This document shows positions 22,139-34,133 of a DNA stretch of 64,000 bases, piece by piece. Made by a program: the position numbers and the translations under genes. The notes beneath the pieces are model-generated. The model ran no database searches, had not been told where the DNA came from, and saw only the letters and a program-made list of their open reading frames with translations. The stretch is from positions 99,483,463 through 99,547,462 of the forward strand of contig CM043945.1 in assembly GCA_014529385.2 (NCBI GenBank). The letters run 5' to 3'. How positions within the stretch are numbered: position 1 is the stretch's first letter; each line of letters begins with the position of its first letter. The stretch is from Adiantum capillus-veneris (lineage: Eukaryota > Streptophyta > Polypodiopsida > Polypodiales > Pteridaceae).

Positions 22139-23227
22139 GAATCTAGACTTGGGGTGTCCTAAGTTTGTTACACCATCAAGTTTGAAGCTCAAACTTTCAT
22201 GCAATCATTTTTTATAAAGGCAAACATCATCCATGATCGACTCTCGGCTATAGAAAATGCCTCGACTAGTACTCAGCTGCGTTGAAAAGTTGCCTGAGGA
22301 GATGAGATAGTTGCAAAGGCATTAAGTTTCCATATCACAAAGGAAAAGCTCAAAATAAATAATCTCTGTTTTTTATCGTTGAAAAAGCCATCTTAGTCTC
22401 CCACGGCAAGGTTCGAGTTTCGAAAAGTGATGAATTGGCACATGCTACATCGGAAACTAAAAAAGAAGTCCCAGAGCCGTTGTTACAACTATCGGATGTG
22501 TGGCCTTCGTCGGGAAATTGTAAATCCAAAGGCAAAGGCAAGAGCTCTTGAAAGGACAAAGGCAAAGGAAGCTTGATGAGGATAGCAATGACAATGATTC
22601 TACCCAAGACTCAACCGAGTCTACTAGTGTGGTACAGACTACACTAGCAATAGCTCCAGCCTTCCTAGTCGAGTGGAGGGTGCAACAACATGTTTCAACC
22701 AGAGAGAAGTGCATGAGCGGCAAGTGATGCTCCTAATATTTGATTTGCATCGGTGTGTCGCAGTTCAACGATGTTTGGACACGTGTGTTGGAGTTCACAG
22801 CACATTGCATCTGGAGAGGAACCAACATGACACTATGGATGTGTTGCAAACAATTCATTGTTGTTAGACGTGATGTGTTCTCAGATCACGAATGGGATTT
22901 TTAGACGGAATGCGGTGCGGTCTACAGTTCAACATTCTATGAGGTGACTAGTGCTCAAGATGGCATCTTCTATTTAGTGACAAGTTGTTGGTTGCAAATC
23001 CCCAATAGTCATCCACTACTGGGGTATCCACACTAGCTTCTTTGTCGACTTGGTCTTCCATAGGTATGGATCAGAGACTTCATGGCACCTTCCATTTTCA
23101 ACGTTTCCTAAAGCCGCAGGTTTGAGAGGACTAGAACCACAAACTTTGTATTCTTAGGCGCTAGTATTCTCGTGACTCCAGCATAAAGAGACTGTTGTAC
23201 ATTGTCATTAAACTAAAAGAGAAGAAC
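22139..23227. other. Unassigned 1.1 kb
   Basis: Only short open stretches with no recognisable motif. The start (CTTTCATGCAATCATTTTTTATAAAGG) is weakly like the gag context at 8634, so it could be decayed gag. Otherwise nothing is seen. Confidence 0.4.
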
Positions 23228-23692
23228 TTAGCCAAGCCTTGGTCGTTTGGATTGTACCTCATCTGATTGATCCTGCTTGTTTGAATACAGTTGATGCTCG
23301 CTAAGCTTGAGGTCGGTGTTCGATAGAGAGAGAGCATTGAGGCATTTCATGACGGAGTCTTCCTCGTCTTTTGAACTAGAAGAAGCACCACCATGACTGC
23401 TCTGTGCAGCAGCATCATGGACAACAGGGCTATTTTCTGTTAAACCAGTTTGCATCAGGTTCCCTTCTGCATCTGGAGCATTTGAGGGGGAGAGCTGTTG
23501 AGCTGAAGAATCCTGATGAAAGAAGGAGCCTTTGGTAGAAAGATCAGCCGCAGGGGGATGCTTTGAGACCTTCTTGCGTCTGTAGCGACCTCCTCTCCTG
23601 CTTTGATGGTCTTCTGAGGTGCTTTGGAGAGAAGCAGGCCTTTGCATCGCTGCGCGGAGGACTTCGATGATAGGGTGGTCAATTGCAACTAG
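23228..23692 (-). CDS. Possible terminal coding exon of an unknown plant gene
   Basis: The minus strand is open from a good AG acceptor near 23693 (pyrimidine-rich upstream, then CCTAG) through VAIDHPIIEVLRAAM and MQRPASLQSTSED to a stop at 23228. The stop follows SKRPRLG, which looks like a nuclear-localisation signal. The middle is polar, S/D/E-rich with SSSKDEEDSVMKCLNALSLS, unlike retroelement proteins nearby. I do not recognise the gene. It could be the last exon of a host gene, or a captured or orphan exon. No matching upstream exon was found to the right. Moderate to low confidence. Confidence 0.4.
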   Translation of the reverse strand, partial: LVAIDHPIIEVLRAAMQRPASLQSTSEDHQSRRGGRYRRKKVSKHPPAADLSTKGSFFHQDSSAQQLSPSNAPDAEGNLMQTGLTENSPVVHDAAAQSSHGGASSSSKDEEDSVMKCLNALSLSNTDLKLSEHQLYSNKQDQSDEVQSKRPRLG

Positions 23693-26600
23693 GCTCTATG
23701 TGATGTGTCGAAAAAAACCGACCTTGGGTCACGACTCGGGGCAAGCTCATTTTGCACTAAGATAAAAGAATTCATGTAATAAGAGCTGCGTCCCACTGAG
23801 GGCTAGCAACACATACAGCACAAGTAAACAGTGCATCCCTGATGGTCGCTCACGCTACTGCTCAATGAATGCAAGGGAGACATACAATGCATGGATAAAG
23901 CGCTTGATGCACTGCAAAATTTTCAACTTTTGCAAATTTTTATAGCCCAAAGAGCAGTGCATGCTACTTAAGGGATGTCACGTCAAAAGTAGACATATTG
24001 TGTAACGCAGGGGGTGCATGGGCTTGCTTGCATTGTATGCATTGCAACCACTCAGTGGGATGCAACTCTAAGACACAAAAAAAGAGAACTGACCAGCAAG
24101 GGACCAGCTTAGTTTGAAAATTGTGTCTTTTTAGGCATAGTAACACTACGAAGCCGGTGGAAAGTTCTCTCTTGTTAGATATGGTTGGCAATTGTGACGG
24201 AAAAATAAGCCTCACATGACCATAGCCTAATGAAAAGGGAACTAGTTTTGCTTGGTTGGCCTTGTTGTAGAAGTTTGTCAGGATTGTAGTGCAAAGAGAT
24301 TGGTTATATATCAAAAATTGAGATATGATTGAATAGACATGAAATTGAAAACATTATAACAACCAACCCTCAATTCAAAAAATTTATACTATTCAAAAGC
24401 AATGGACCATATCAACAATTTATGAGAGGACATTAATTTGATTAAGGAAATATACAAAATTCATTAGCGAATGCATATGTATGTATTAAACATATACGAT
24501 GATTCACATTAAGCATCTACTAGTGAAGGAAAATATAGATCTAAGCTAAACAAAAGGAAGCATTGGTGAATCGAACAAATGAAAATCAATGAAAACTTGT
24601 AAAAATTGAAGGCATTACTGACCTAGGAATCGAGTATAGGTTTTGTTAGAGCGTGCAAGGTACATGAAGTTAGTATAGATTTGCAAATCTTGTCATGCAT
24701 GTAAATAAAGTATGTTATGGCACAAGGGGCAAGAGATCAATGCAATAAGATTGCATTGATTGTGCTCGTCTAGTGCATATTGAGTAGCTTAGTACTTTGG
24801 AATGATTGTCTCTACGAGATAACACTAGGGTGAGAGAAATCAAGTGCAACAAGCAAAAAAATCTAGAGAAAGAGGATTTGTAAAGTGTCTTACCATTCTT
24901 GCCAAGTTGCTTTACATAACAAGTGAAAGGGTCACAGTGGCTTTCTAAAACAGTAAGATAAGAAAGTGATAAAATTATTAGGTCGAGTTTAACTAGAATT
25001 ATATAAGGTGAAGCATTGCTCAAAGAATGTCTCTTTTATTAAGCGACTAAGTTTTCTCCTTGCAAAGAAGCAAACCCGAAATACTAGCAATTCTTTTGAA
25101 ATTTTGCAAGATTTTTGAACTAAGCTCTCACATATTTCACCAATTTTTTTTTCCTTTACTTGAATTATGCAAGGTGAAGCTTCACTTTAGCATTCTAAAA
25201 GAATAGAATGCAAGAGAAGTCAAGCCATGTGAGGATGTGAAATGAAAGTTGAAATAAAAAGATCCATTTAATATTTAAAATGGAAAAAACATTTAAAGTA
25301 AGTCTCAATCATCACTGAAAACATTGAAAGTATGCCTAACTCAACTCTCCTCTAAGGCTTCTTTTAGAAAGCCAACAAGAGACAATCATCGATTTTAGCA
25401 ATTTTTTGATAGAAGGTGAATGTTGATTTGTGTACAATTGCATACATTCATATAGACATTCTTTGAGAGAGTAGATGTAGTTCCCAAGAAAATATAAGCA
25501 CCACGCTTTGATGACCACTGCATCATATTATTGCTTACATCTAGAAGAAACTAGCATTGCATTCACTTCTATTGTATGTATATGGGTTCATTGATTGCTG
25601 GCTTTTTCCACGTACCAAAGCCAACAATCACAATTTGGAAACACTATGAAGTGAACCACCCGGATTTTTTACAATTTTTGAAAATGACACTTCAAAGGAG
25701 TACGTTGTTTGCCCCTCTTAAGAAGGCCAGTTCATCCTCACTCAACTCATTTTAAGCCCTTGAGTGCCTTTGTCTTGATACAAGAGTCTAGATCCATTGC
25801 ATCATAATTGGGGTAATCCCTCACCTCTAAGACCCTTGATGCTATTAGCTACTTAGCTTTTCATCTCTCAAGTGAAATCGTTCTCTTTACTCGTCACCTA
25901 GAAGATCCATTTTCATCTTCCTCTGTGATAATAATCCCATAAATCCATTTACAACCTGTTGAAAGCTCATTCATACTAGAGGGATTAGAATCCTCAGAAT
26001 CCCCATCCAAAGAGCTTACGTTCATCGGTAGAAGAACTAGCCTAGTATTTTGGCACATATCTCTTATGAAAAGGATAATTTTTTTCTTGACCATGGAAAC
26101 AATTTTAACCCATACATTTTGATCTCTTTTCACAATATCATTTGTTGCTAACGTAATACCTTTTGATTTCTCTTTACAATATCATCTGCACTAGCAATCA
26201 TGAGTGTGGAAAATTGCAACACATGTGCGACCCCTTCCTTTTGATCACAAAGCTCCCAAGCTACACAAAATAGCCATGATCTATGCCCTACCTCGGTATA
26301 CATTGAACAACTCAAGTCCACGGTGCTTGATGCCTTTTTGAAGAGATAGAGCTTCTATCATCTCAATCCATCCTACTCTGGTCCTTATGTTCATCATCGT
26401 CACTCCAAGCATATCCTTTCTATCCCTTTGATCATCATGCTTTGTGTGTGTCCTTCGATCACCGTCCTTGTGTCTACAAACCCTTCTATATGCATCCATC
26501 TGTCATGGTCTCTTCATCTTTCATCCTTCTCTCATATCAATCATGTCTATCGTGATCTCCATCAGCATATCCATTGTGTCTATTGTGATATCCATCATTA

Positions 26601-29130
26601 TCTCTTTTATGACCTCTACCATCAGGTCAACATGAGACAAGGATGCAAGACAAAGAGACCTCCGGTCTTTGCGTTCACTCTTTCTATCATGTCTATCATC
26701 ACCATTGCTTTATGTATTGTTCCTTTTCTTTCAACATAGTGTCATGCTCAATCTCCTTTTGTAGAACCTTGATTCTCCTTCTGTCATCAAGGACAAAAAG
26801 CTTAAGGAAGGATGAGTCTAAATACTTACATCTGTGTTTCTCTTATGTATAGTATTGCTTTAGGGAGAAAAGCAACATTCATGTTGGTGAGCAAGCTTTT
26901 TCCAAACTACTCAGAAGCTCAACCCATTCTTTTGCAGTCTTTCAACAAACATTTCCTACTTTTGACTCTTCTAGGCAAGGTCAATGATGGACTCTTATAA
27001 CACTTTGTTAGAACATCTGATGATGGCTTCGAGCTTTGTGGAGACCTTGAGACAAGGCTCAACTACTCTAAATCTTTCAACCCATTGTGGCCCTTCCACA
27101 TGCCAAAAAGAATGTGTGAGCTACTTTTTGAGGCTAGGTAACATTACCTTGAAGAACTATTCCATGGTGGTTGTTTAGGGCAACCATTTCTTTTAGTGAA
27201 GGGCAAGAATAAGCAAGATTTGCACAAGTCAGTACATAACCAAGTATGGAAGAGGCGCTTAAGGCCTATTTTGATTAATTATTCCTCCACCACTTCTTTG
27301 CTAAGAAAGCATCACGATCTTGAGACACAGGTGGCAGATCCTCAACTGTAGAGAAGCCATCACCTAGTTATTGAGCACAGTCGTGGCTTCTCCTGTGTTC
27401 TGATGTCGAGGCAATTGGATGGAAGTTGAGCTATAGACAAATAGGCTAATTTTTGGCTCCATCTGTGCTTATTATCTCCTCAATACGATCGTTATTGACA
27501 AATGGTTCCTACTTCTCACTCTTCTAGGCAAGTTTGTGAGAACATTCAATGTTGGTTTCCATCTCTGTGTATACCTTCAAAATGAGGACAAGTACTCTAT
27601 TAAGCTTTCAACTCATAATCACCCTTATGGCTAGTGTGTGCCAAAAAATAGCGATGTCTAGACCTTCAAAATGAGGGACAAGTACTCTATTAAGCGTTCA
27701 TCACTTCTGCAGTTAAAAAAGAAGCGACTATCTTAAAAGAATGTGAGGGATTTTGGTCATGCAATTTGAATCAAGAGCAATGGCTTAGATCATTCCAAGC
27801 GGCCACATGTAGGCTCAAGAAACTAGAAAATCTCATTAGGCGTACCGAGTAAATACTTGCAAGAAAAAGAATGAACATACGCTACATTAATGAAGCATAA
27901 ACTTACTTAGTCCCTACACTAGGTATTAAGAATACAATGTGATATGTAAGTGCACAACTACACCTAGAGACATGCAAGCTGCCATAAAGATGCCATTTGC
28001 TTTTTTAGCTACTACTAGGTGTGTTGAGAATAAAATTTATGATTTGTGAGTGTACAAATACACCTAGCGACATGAAAGCTGCCCTAAGATAGCTTGCTTT
28101 ATAGCTACTAGGTGCTAAGAATCACACATGAAAGTACTCTCTTTATTTAAGAGAAGAATGTGAGTGATCGTGTGTTTAGGAGAATAGGTTTATGAAGCAA
28201 CCGCAATCTTAATATTCAATCAAACTACTTATCATTGCAAGCTTCAAAGAATGGAAGGAGATAGGAGAAGTGTTACTTAAAATTACTGTGTACTTAGGTG
28301 AGGATTTCAAAGTGTTTCCCTCAAGGTCACTCTTTCTTTGTAGTGTTTCCTTGTTTCCAATAAAGACAACAAAAACCAAAAGATCAATGATTGATTTAAG
28401 TAATTATTTGTTGATTATACTTATGGAGTATGTCACTTTTGTGCATGTTATACTTCTAGTGAGTAGACATACCGCACACATGATCGTTAGTTAAGATGAT
28501 TGTACACAGGGAGATGGCATTATGCTCCCCTATTAAAATAATAATAAAAAGAGGTGCCCTCATTTCTGTTTGTAAGGGGAACTCCTTCTATTAAGAGTTG
28601 GGTTGGAGCTTCCATTGTTGGAAGTAAGGTCATAAAAATCTTGAAAAATACTAGCAAGAGTACTTATGGTGATATATTTCTATGGATGTATAATATGCAT
28701 GTCTTGATAAATTCATCCTCTATATTTGAAAGAAATGATTAAAGGAATTAGATTCCAATTATGATTAGATACTGCCAACTTTCAATAAAATTTAATCCTT
28801 GTAGTTACGCATCAAAACACTAGAGTAGTGCAATAGCATTGCAAAGAATGACATTTTTTGACTGACTGCCAATTTCCTCATTAGAAAAGATTCCACATGC
28901 TAGCAAGATTCAAGCTTACTCTATTGGGCATATCCTATAAAAAGTGTATTTCAAGAGAGACATTTTAGATACCCCTAATGCATCTCATTTTGTATACATG
29001 TTGACCAAATAATGGCCAAAGTCTTTGATAAATATTGTGGTTTTAGAAGGGGAAAATGACCACCAATGCACTACCCAAGGGAGCTTGATACATTGCTTTA
29101 TTTCATGAGTCTAAGATGACTACACAATGC
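23693..29130. other. 5.4 kb without recognisable genes
   Basis: A/T-rich sequence with only short unsupported ORFs. Visible structure: diverged direct repeats around CTTCTAGGCAAG...AGTACTCTATTAAG (26940-27130, 27505-27650, 27655-27705), and a roughly 100-bp tandem duplication at 27920-28125. A histidine/arginine-rich minus-strand stretch at 26281-26640 may be old gag but cannot be assigned. Confidence 0.6.
27920..28125. repeat. Tandem duplication of about 100 bp
   Basis: ACTAGGTATTAAGAATA...CACCTAGAGACATGCAAGC...AGCTACT is followed by a diverged second copy (ACTAGGTGTGTTGAGAATA...CACCTAGCGACATGAAAGC...AGCTACT). The start of a third copy follows. Confidence 0.8.
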
Positions 29131-29339
29131 TTTGGTGAGGGCCCAACAAGAGGACATACAAGTGACATATGAGGAGTGTGAGTTTTCTCAACGTTATAGC
29201 CCTAAGGTAACTCTTGATTTTATGAATCTTTTCTTGAATTTGCTTGGCTACGTGACTGATTATCTTATAAAAATCTTTACACACACTAAAAGTCGTATAG
29301 AGCACCTTGGTCCAACTGTTGACACTTCAAGGTAGAGTG

Positions 29340-29894
29340 GGTTGACAGAAACTAATGCACGTTTCATTGTGGGGTCAAGGATCAATTTAAGCAATGTAGC
29401 CGATATCAATTGTCATTAGATGTGGAGCCAATTGTGGCAAAAATTGTGTATTTTGGGGCGTCGCAAGAAATCTTGAGGGTGGATTACAAAGGATTTGACG
29501 AGATGATATTTGATGTGCAATGGATTATGGTAAACATGGAGGGTCATGCTACAACAATGGGTAAAGGAGATTTCGGCTTTCTTGGGTGGATTTGAAAAAG
29601 AAATGAAGCGATTTGTGAGACACGTTCATCCCTCCCAAGGATTGCAAAGAAGTACATCTATTTTGTTGATACAAGTCATGGTTGGTGTAAATTGACCACA
29701 AGTAATCATGCAGATGATGTTCAATCCCAAGAATTCGGAGCGGAGATGTTGGTATGTCATTGAGGTTGCCCCCATAAAATGCACAAGCCTACGAAGGCTA
29801 ACATATCCCAATCGTGGAACTAAAAGATCAAGAAATGCCACTAGAAGCCTAAGATAGTGTGGTTGGAAACAAAAGCTCTCAACAATGCCATGGA
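29340..29894 (+). pseudogene. Remnant resembling the DUF4216 region of CACTA-associated proteins (part 1)
   Basis: Translation of 29410-29595 gives IVYFGASQEILRVDYKGFDE, then IFDVQWI and FGFLGWI. Other frames give KKYIYFVDTSHGWCKL and RRCWYVIEVAP. This order (YYG...I.E.DY...FKC.W...GF..V, then a VFYV...W.VV segment) is the pattern of the DUF4216-type domain found next to CACTA transposase domains in plants. Frameshifts and stops are frequent. The sequence is cut at 29894 by the copia insertion and continues at 37012. The family call rests on pattern memory only. Confidence 0.4.
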
Positions 29895-30099
29895 TGAAGA
29901 GCACGTGCAAGAGCGTGTGTGTGTGTGTGCAGCAATGGAGAAGAGAGGAGACACAGGTTTGGGTGGACTCCAAACACAATAGTGTTAGGGTTATGAATCC
30001 TTATTCTTTTATATAGAATGAATGGTCAGTGTTAGTTCTCAGTTAGTCTCCGACCGCCCAACACTCAGGCGCGGCACATTGGGCTTTACCACCCCAACA
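29895..30099 (-). repeat. 3' LTR of the copia element (left end)
   Basis: On the minus strand it reads TGTTGGGGTGGTAAAGCCC at its start and ends CTCTTCA. A good TATA box (CTATATAAAAG, complement of 30007-30018) is present. The adjoining purine tract AAGTGGGAGGT (complement of 30100-30111) marks the polypurine tract. Confidence 0.93.
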
Positions 30100-30186
30100 A
30101 CCTCCCACTTAAAGGACAATGTGCCTTTAAGCTGGGGTGAAAATGTATATATACATACAATACAGGTAGACAATGACCATGATCAT

Positions 30187-33100
30187 CTACCCAATGCCCA
30201 GGAGTGCCCGACAATGTGCAAACCGCTCTGAAGGTAAGCCCTTTGTTAGAAGATCAGCAGGGTTTTTAGTGGTGTGAATCTTGGCAAGCTGCAAAACCGC
30301 TTGTCCTCAAGCACCTCACGAATGAAGTGATACTTCACATCCACATGCTTTGTCTTTGCATGAAACACTAGATTCTTTGCCAATTGTATAGCACTTTGGC
30401 TATCACAATGTAACATAGGCATCTCAACATTGATTCCCAAGTCTCCCACCAGCCAACCAAGCCATATAGCTTCCTTGCAAGCTTCTGACGCTGCAACATA
30501 TTCAGCCTCTGTAGTAAACAAGGTTACACAATCTTGCAAACGAGATCTCCATGAAACTGCACCTCCAGTGAATTCAAAAACATAGCCTGAAGTGGACCTT
30601 CTCTTGTCCAAGTCTCTTGCATAATCTGCATCCGTGTAACCAATTACACATGCTTCCTTTCTTCCAAAGCAGATGCACATGTCTTTTATACCATTCAAAT
30701 ATTGCATAACCCCTTTCACTGCCTCCCAATGTTCTTGCCTGGATTTGACATATATCTGCTAACAACTCCCACTACAAAAGCAATATCAGGACGTGTAGCA
30801 ATCATAGCATACATCAAACTCCAAACTGCAGATGAATAAGGCACTTGTGCCATTTCAGCCTTTTCCTCTTCAGACTTACGGCAATCATTTTTAAAAAGTT
30901 TCACATATGGAGGCAATGGAGTACTCAATGCCTTCCCCTCTCCATATTGAAACGCTTGAGCACTATAGCAATGTCCTCAAATTGAGACAAATAGACCAAT
31001 TTCTTGCATCTGTCTCGCTTAATGCGCATGCCAAGGATATGGCTTGCTTCACCCATCTCTTTCATTTCAAAGTTTGCATGTAACTCTGACTTCAAGGCTG
31101 AAATCTCATCCCTGCATTTCCTAGCAATTAACATATCATCCACATAAAGGACCAAAATCAACAAACTACCATTGTTAGCTCGCTTAGTGTAGAGGCAATG
31201 GTCCATATTGCTACGTTTGTAGCCTTGAGAGAGCATGAACGAGTAGAATTTACGATACCACTCCCTTGATGACTGTTTTAGACCATAAAGAGTCTTTTCT
31301 AACTGACACACCAAGTCTTCATTGCCCTTCTCAACAAAACCTTCTGGCTGCTGCATATAAACTTCTTCTTGAAGATAACTATGCAAGAACGCCGTCTTGA
31401 CATCCATCTGGTCAAGTTCCATGTCGTCTTTAGCAACCAATGCAAGTACACACCGTAGAGTAGTCATCTTGACAACCGGAGAAAAGATCTTATCAAAGTC
31501 AATACCCTGCTGCTGCTTAAATCCTTTAGCAACAAGTCGTGCCTTGTACTTGGGTGTATTATCATGAGGTGTAATTTTTTGCTTGTACACCCATTTGCAT
31601 GGTATTGCCTTTTTACCTTTAGGCAACCGAACCAACTTCCAAGTTTGATTCTTATGCAACAAGTCCATTTCCGATTGCATAGCTTTCTCCCACTTTGCCT
31701 TGTCATCCATTGACATGGCTTCCATATAGTAGGAAGGCTCTCCGTAATCTGTCAACATAATGTAGTCCAATGAGGGAGTAAATCTATCAGGAGGCCTTGA
31801 AACTCTTGTAGACCTTCTAATAACTGCTTGAGCCGGTTGTCCCTCAGCAACATCTTGTACTGCAGGAGGATTGTGTACTTGTTTTCTGACATTAGGCACT
31901 TCAGCCCTATTGTGGACAATTCCATCTTCTTGGAAGATAACTCTCCTGACCTCCACTGTATGCATAGGCTTCTTATGCATCTTTTCTTCATTGAAGTATA
32001 CGTCATTACTGCGAACTATCTTTTTAGCTTCAGGATCCCATAACCAAAATCCCATCTCACCAGGATTGCCATACCCAAGAAATATGCATTTCTTTGACTT
32101 AGGAGCCAACTTGCTTCGAAACTCCTTTGGAACATGGCAATACGCTTCATAGCCAAAGACTCTGAGATGATTGTAAGAAGGTGGCTTCCCAGACCAAAGC
32201 TCTTCAGGTACCTTCTCATCTAAAGCCTTGTTAGGAGATCTATTAATAAGATGGACAGTAATTGCTAACACTTCCGCCCAAAATCCATTAGGCAACTCTG
32301 CATTAGACAACATGCTACGTAACTTCTCTTGTATGGTACGGTTCATCCTCTCAGCAACACCATTTTGTGGAGGGTTATATGGAGCAGTCAACTCTCTTTT
32401 GATGCCTTTGGAATCACAAAATTTCTGAAAGGCTTTAGTGACATACTCACCACCATTGTCAAGCACTTTACTTTCTTGCCAAGCTGATTCTCCACTAATG
32501 CCACAAAATTCTGATCATCCTTCTTCCTGAGAGGATATACCCACACTTTCCTTGAGAAGTCATCAATGAATGTAACAAAGTACAATGAACCTCCCATGGA
32601 TATGTTAGGCATAGGTCCACAGACATGACTATGCACTAACTCTAATGGCTCACTTTTTCGAGTGCTTACCCTTTTGTGTGGTGAGTGTGTTTGTTTACCA
32701 TAAAGACAACGCTCACAAACTGAAAAGTCTGAGAAATTGAAGCCAGGCACATAACCAAAACGAGATAATATTTTCATTTCCTTTTGAGACATATGTCCTA
32801 AACAGCGATGCCACAAAGAAACACTTGGCTGCTCGGTTACACAAATTACATGGTTTTTAACATTGGATACATGTAGCATGTACAAACTCGCAGACTTTGA
32901 ACCATGTGCTACCACTAAAGAACCTTTGGTGATCTTCCACGAACTATCACCAAATGTGCAGTAATATCCTGCGTCATCCAATTGTCCTGTACTAATCAAG
33001 CTTTTGGTAAGCTTCGGCACATGTCTCACATTCTTGAGCATGAATGAAGAACCATTTTGAAATTTCAGGTGCACATCGCTGACACCAACTATGTCGCAAG

Positions 33101-33440
33101 CAAAATCATTGCCAAGATGAACACGAACTTTACGGGCTGCATCATATGTACTAAACCACTCTCTGTGAGGAGTCACATGAAACGATGCACCTGAGTCAAT
33201 AACCCAATCCTGTACAGCATAGTCATCAGTGGCAACCAAAAATGTTGAATCCATGGCAGATGTGAGATAAGTATCTCCATCAGAATATTCAACAAAAACA
33301 TTGTTGATCTCTTCAGTCTTTATACTGCTTTCCTTAGTCTTGCTTTCTTCCGACTTCTTGTCTTTACCTTTCTCTTGTTTCCACTTTCGATAGTCTTTCT
33401 TCATATGACCCTTTTTGTGACAATGATAGCACTCAATGTC
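30187..33440 (-). pseudogene. Copia pol: zinc knuckle, protease, integrase, reverse transcriptase, RNase H
   Basis: In order on the minus strand: knuckle CYHCHKKGHMKKDY, with the last Cys replaced by Tyr (about 33420-33385); protease WVIDSGASFHVTP (about 33200); pre-integrase LWHRCLGHMSQKEM; integrase VHSHVCGPM, FIDDFSRKVWVYPL, DNGGEYVTKAF, NGVAERMNRTI; reverse transcriptase with CKWVYKQKI, DVKTAFLHSYLQEEVY and an intact YVDDMLIA (about 31160-31135); RNase H GYTDADYARDLDKRRST, AEYVAASEA, HCDSQSAIQLAKN. The frame has shifts near 32463, 30925, 30720 and 30270. It ends near 30187 after LTKGLPS. This is the usual Ty1/copia order and the type seen in Tnt1-like plant elements. Not translatable as one protein now. 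Confidence 0.92.
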
Positions 33441-34133
33441 TTTTCAGCCACGTGATTTGCTACGAGATTTTCCTCTCTTATTCTGCTTGTCCTTTTCTTG
33501 TGATTGACCACGAACAACGAGAGCATTGCTAGTACCACGAGAAGTATCAAGATTCTTCCTGCTAACCTCTTCAGTAAGCAAACTACCCTCAACATCAGCA
33601 CATGTCAAACCATCAGGAGGTGCTAAGTTACTTATGGCTGTGCGAAAAGTATCCCAACTTTCTGGCAGCGTAACTAGCAAGAACATTGCTTTGACCGAAT
33701 TGTCAAAATTGACTCCCAGTGCAGAAAGCTGACTGAAAATTGTGTTGAACTCATTGAGATGGTTGCATATGAGTGTGCCCTCATCCATCTTCAAATCAAC
33801 TAACTTTTTCAACCAATAAACCTATGATGCTGTACTTTGCTTCTCATACAGGTCACATAACTTCTTCCACAGCTCATAACTAGTCTTTTCCATGTTCACA
33901 TTGAAGTACACATTCTTTGACAAAGTCAGCATGATGGTGGACCTGGCAAGCTCATCCAACTCCTTCCAAACATACTCATCCATATCCTTAGGCTTTATTA
34001 TCCCTTTCATCTTTATCGGCCGGATCTGCTTCTTCTGTACTAAGACATTGTAAATTTGTTCCTTCCAAAATGGGAAGTTAGTGCCATCTAACTTCTCAAT
34101 GTTGAACAAAGAGTTCTCCGATGATGAAGCCAT
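33441..34133 (-). pseudogene. Copia gag (UBN2-type)
   Basis: The ATG is at 34133 (MASSSENSLFNIEKLDGTNF), followed by W-K-rich gag text (FPFWKEQIYNVL, ELWKKLCDLYEKQS). An in-frame TAG near 33824 and a TGA near 33446 interrupt it. Between them come LNEFNTIFSQLSALGVNFD and LPESWDTFRTAISNLAP, standard for copia gag of the UBN2 family. The frame is continuous with pol after the TGA. Gag forms the virus-like particle in the cytoplasm. Confidence 0.9.

Noticed and set aside
26428-26852. Plus-strand hydrophobic ORFs that might be membrane proteins
   Set aside because: Short, overlapping in several frames, no conserved motif; likely antisense of decayed repeat.
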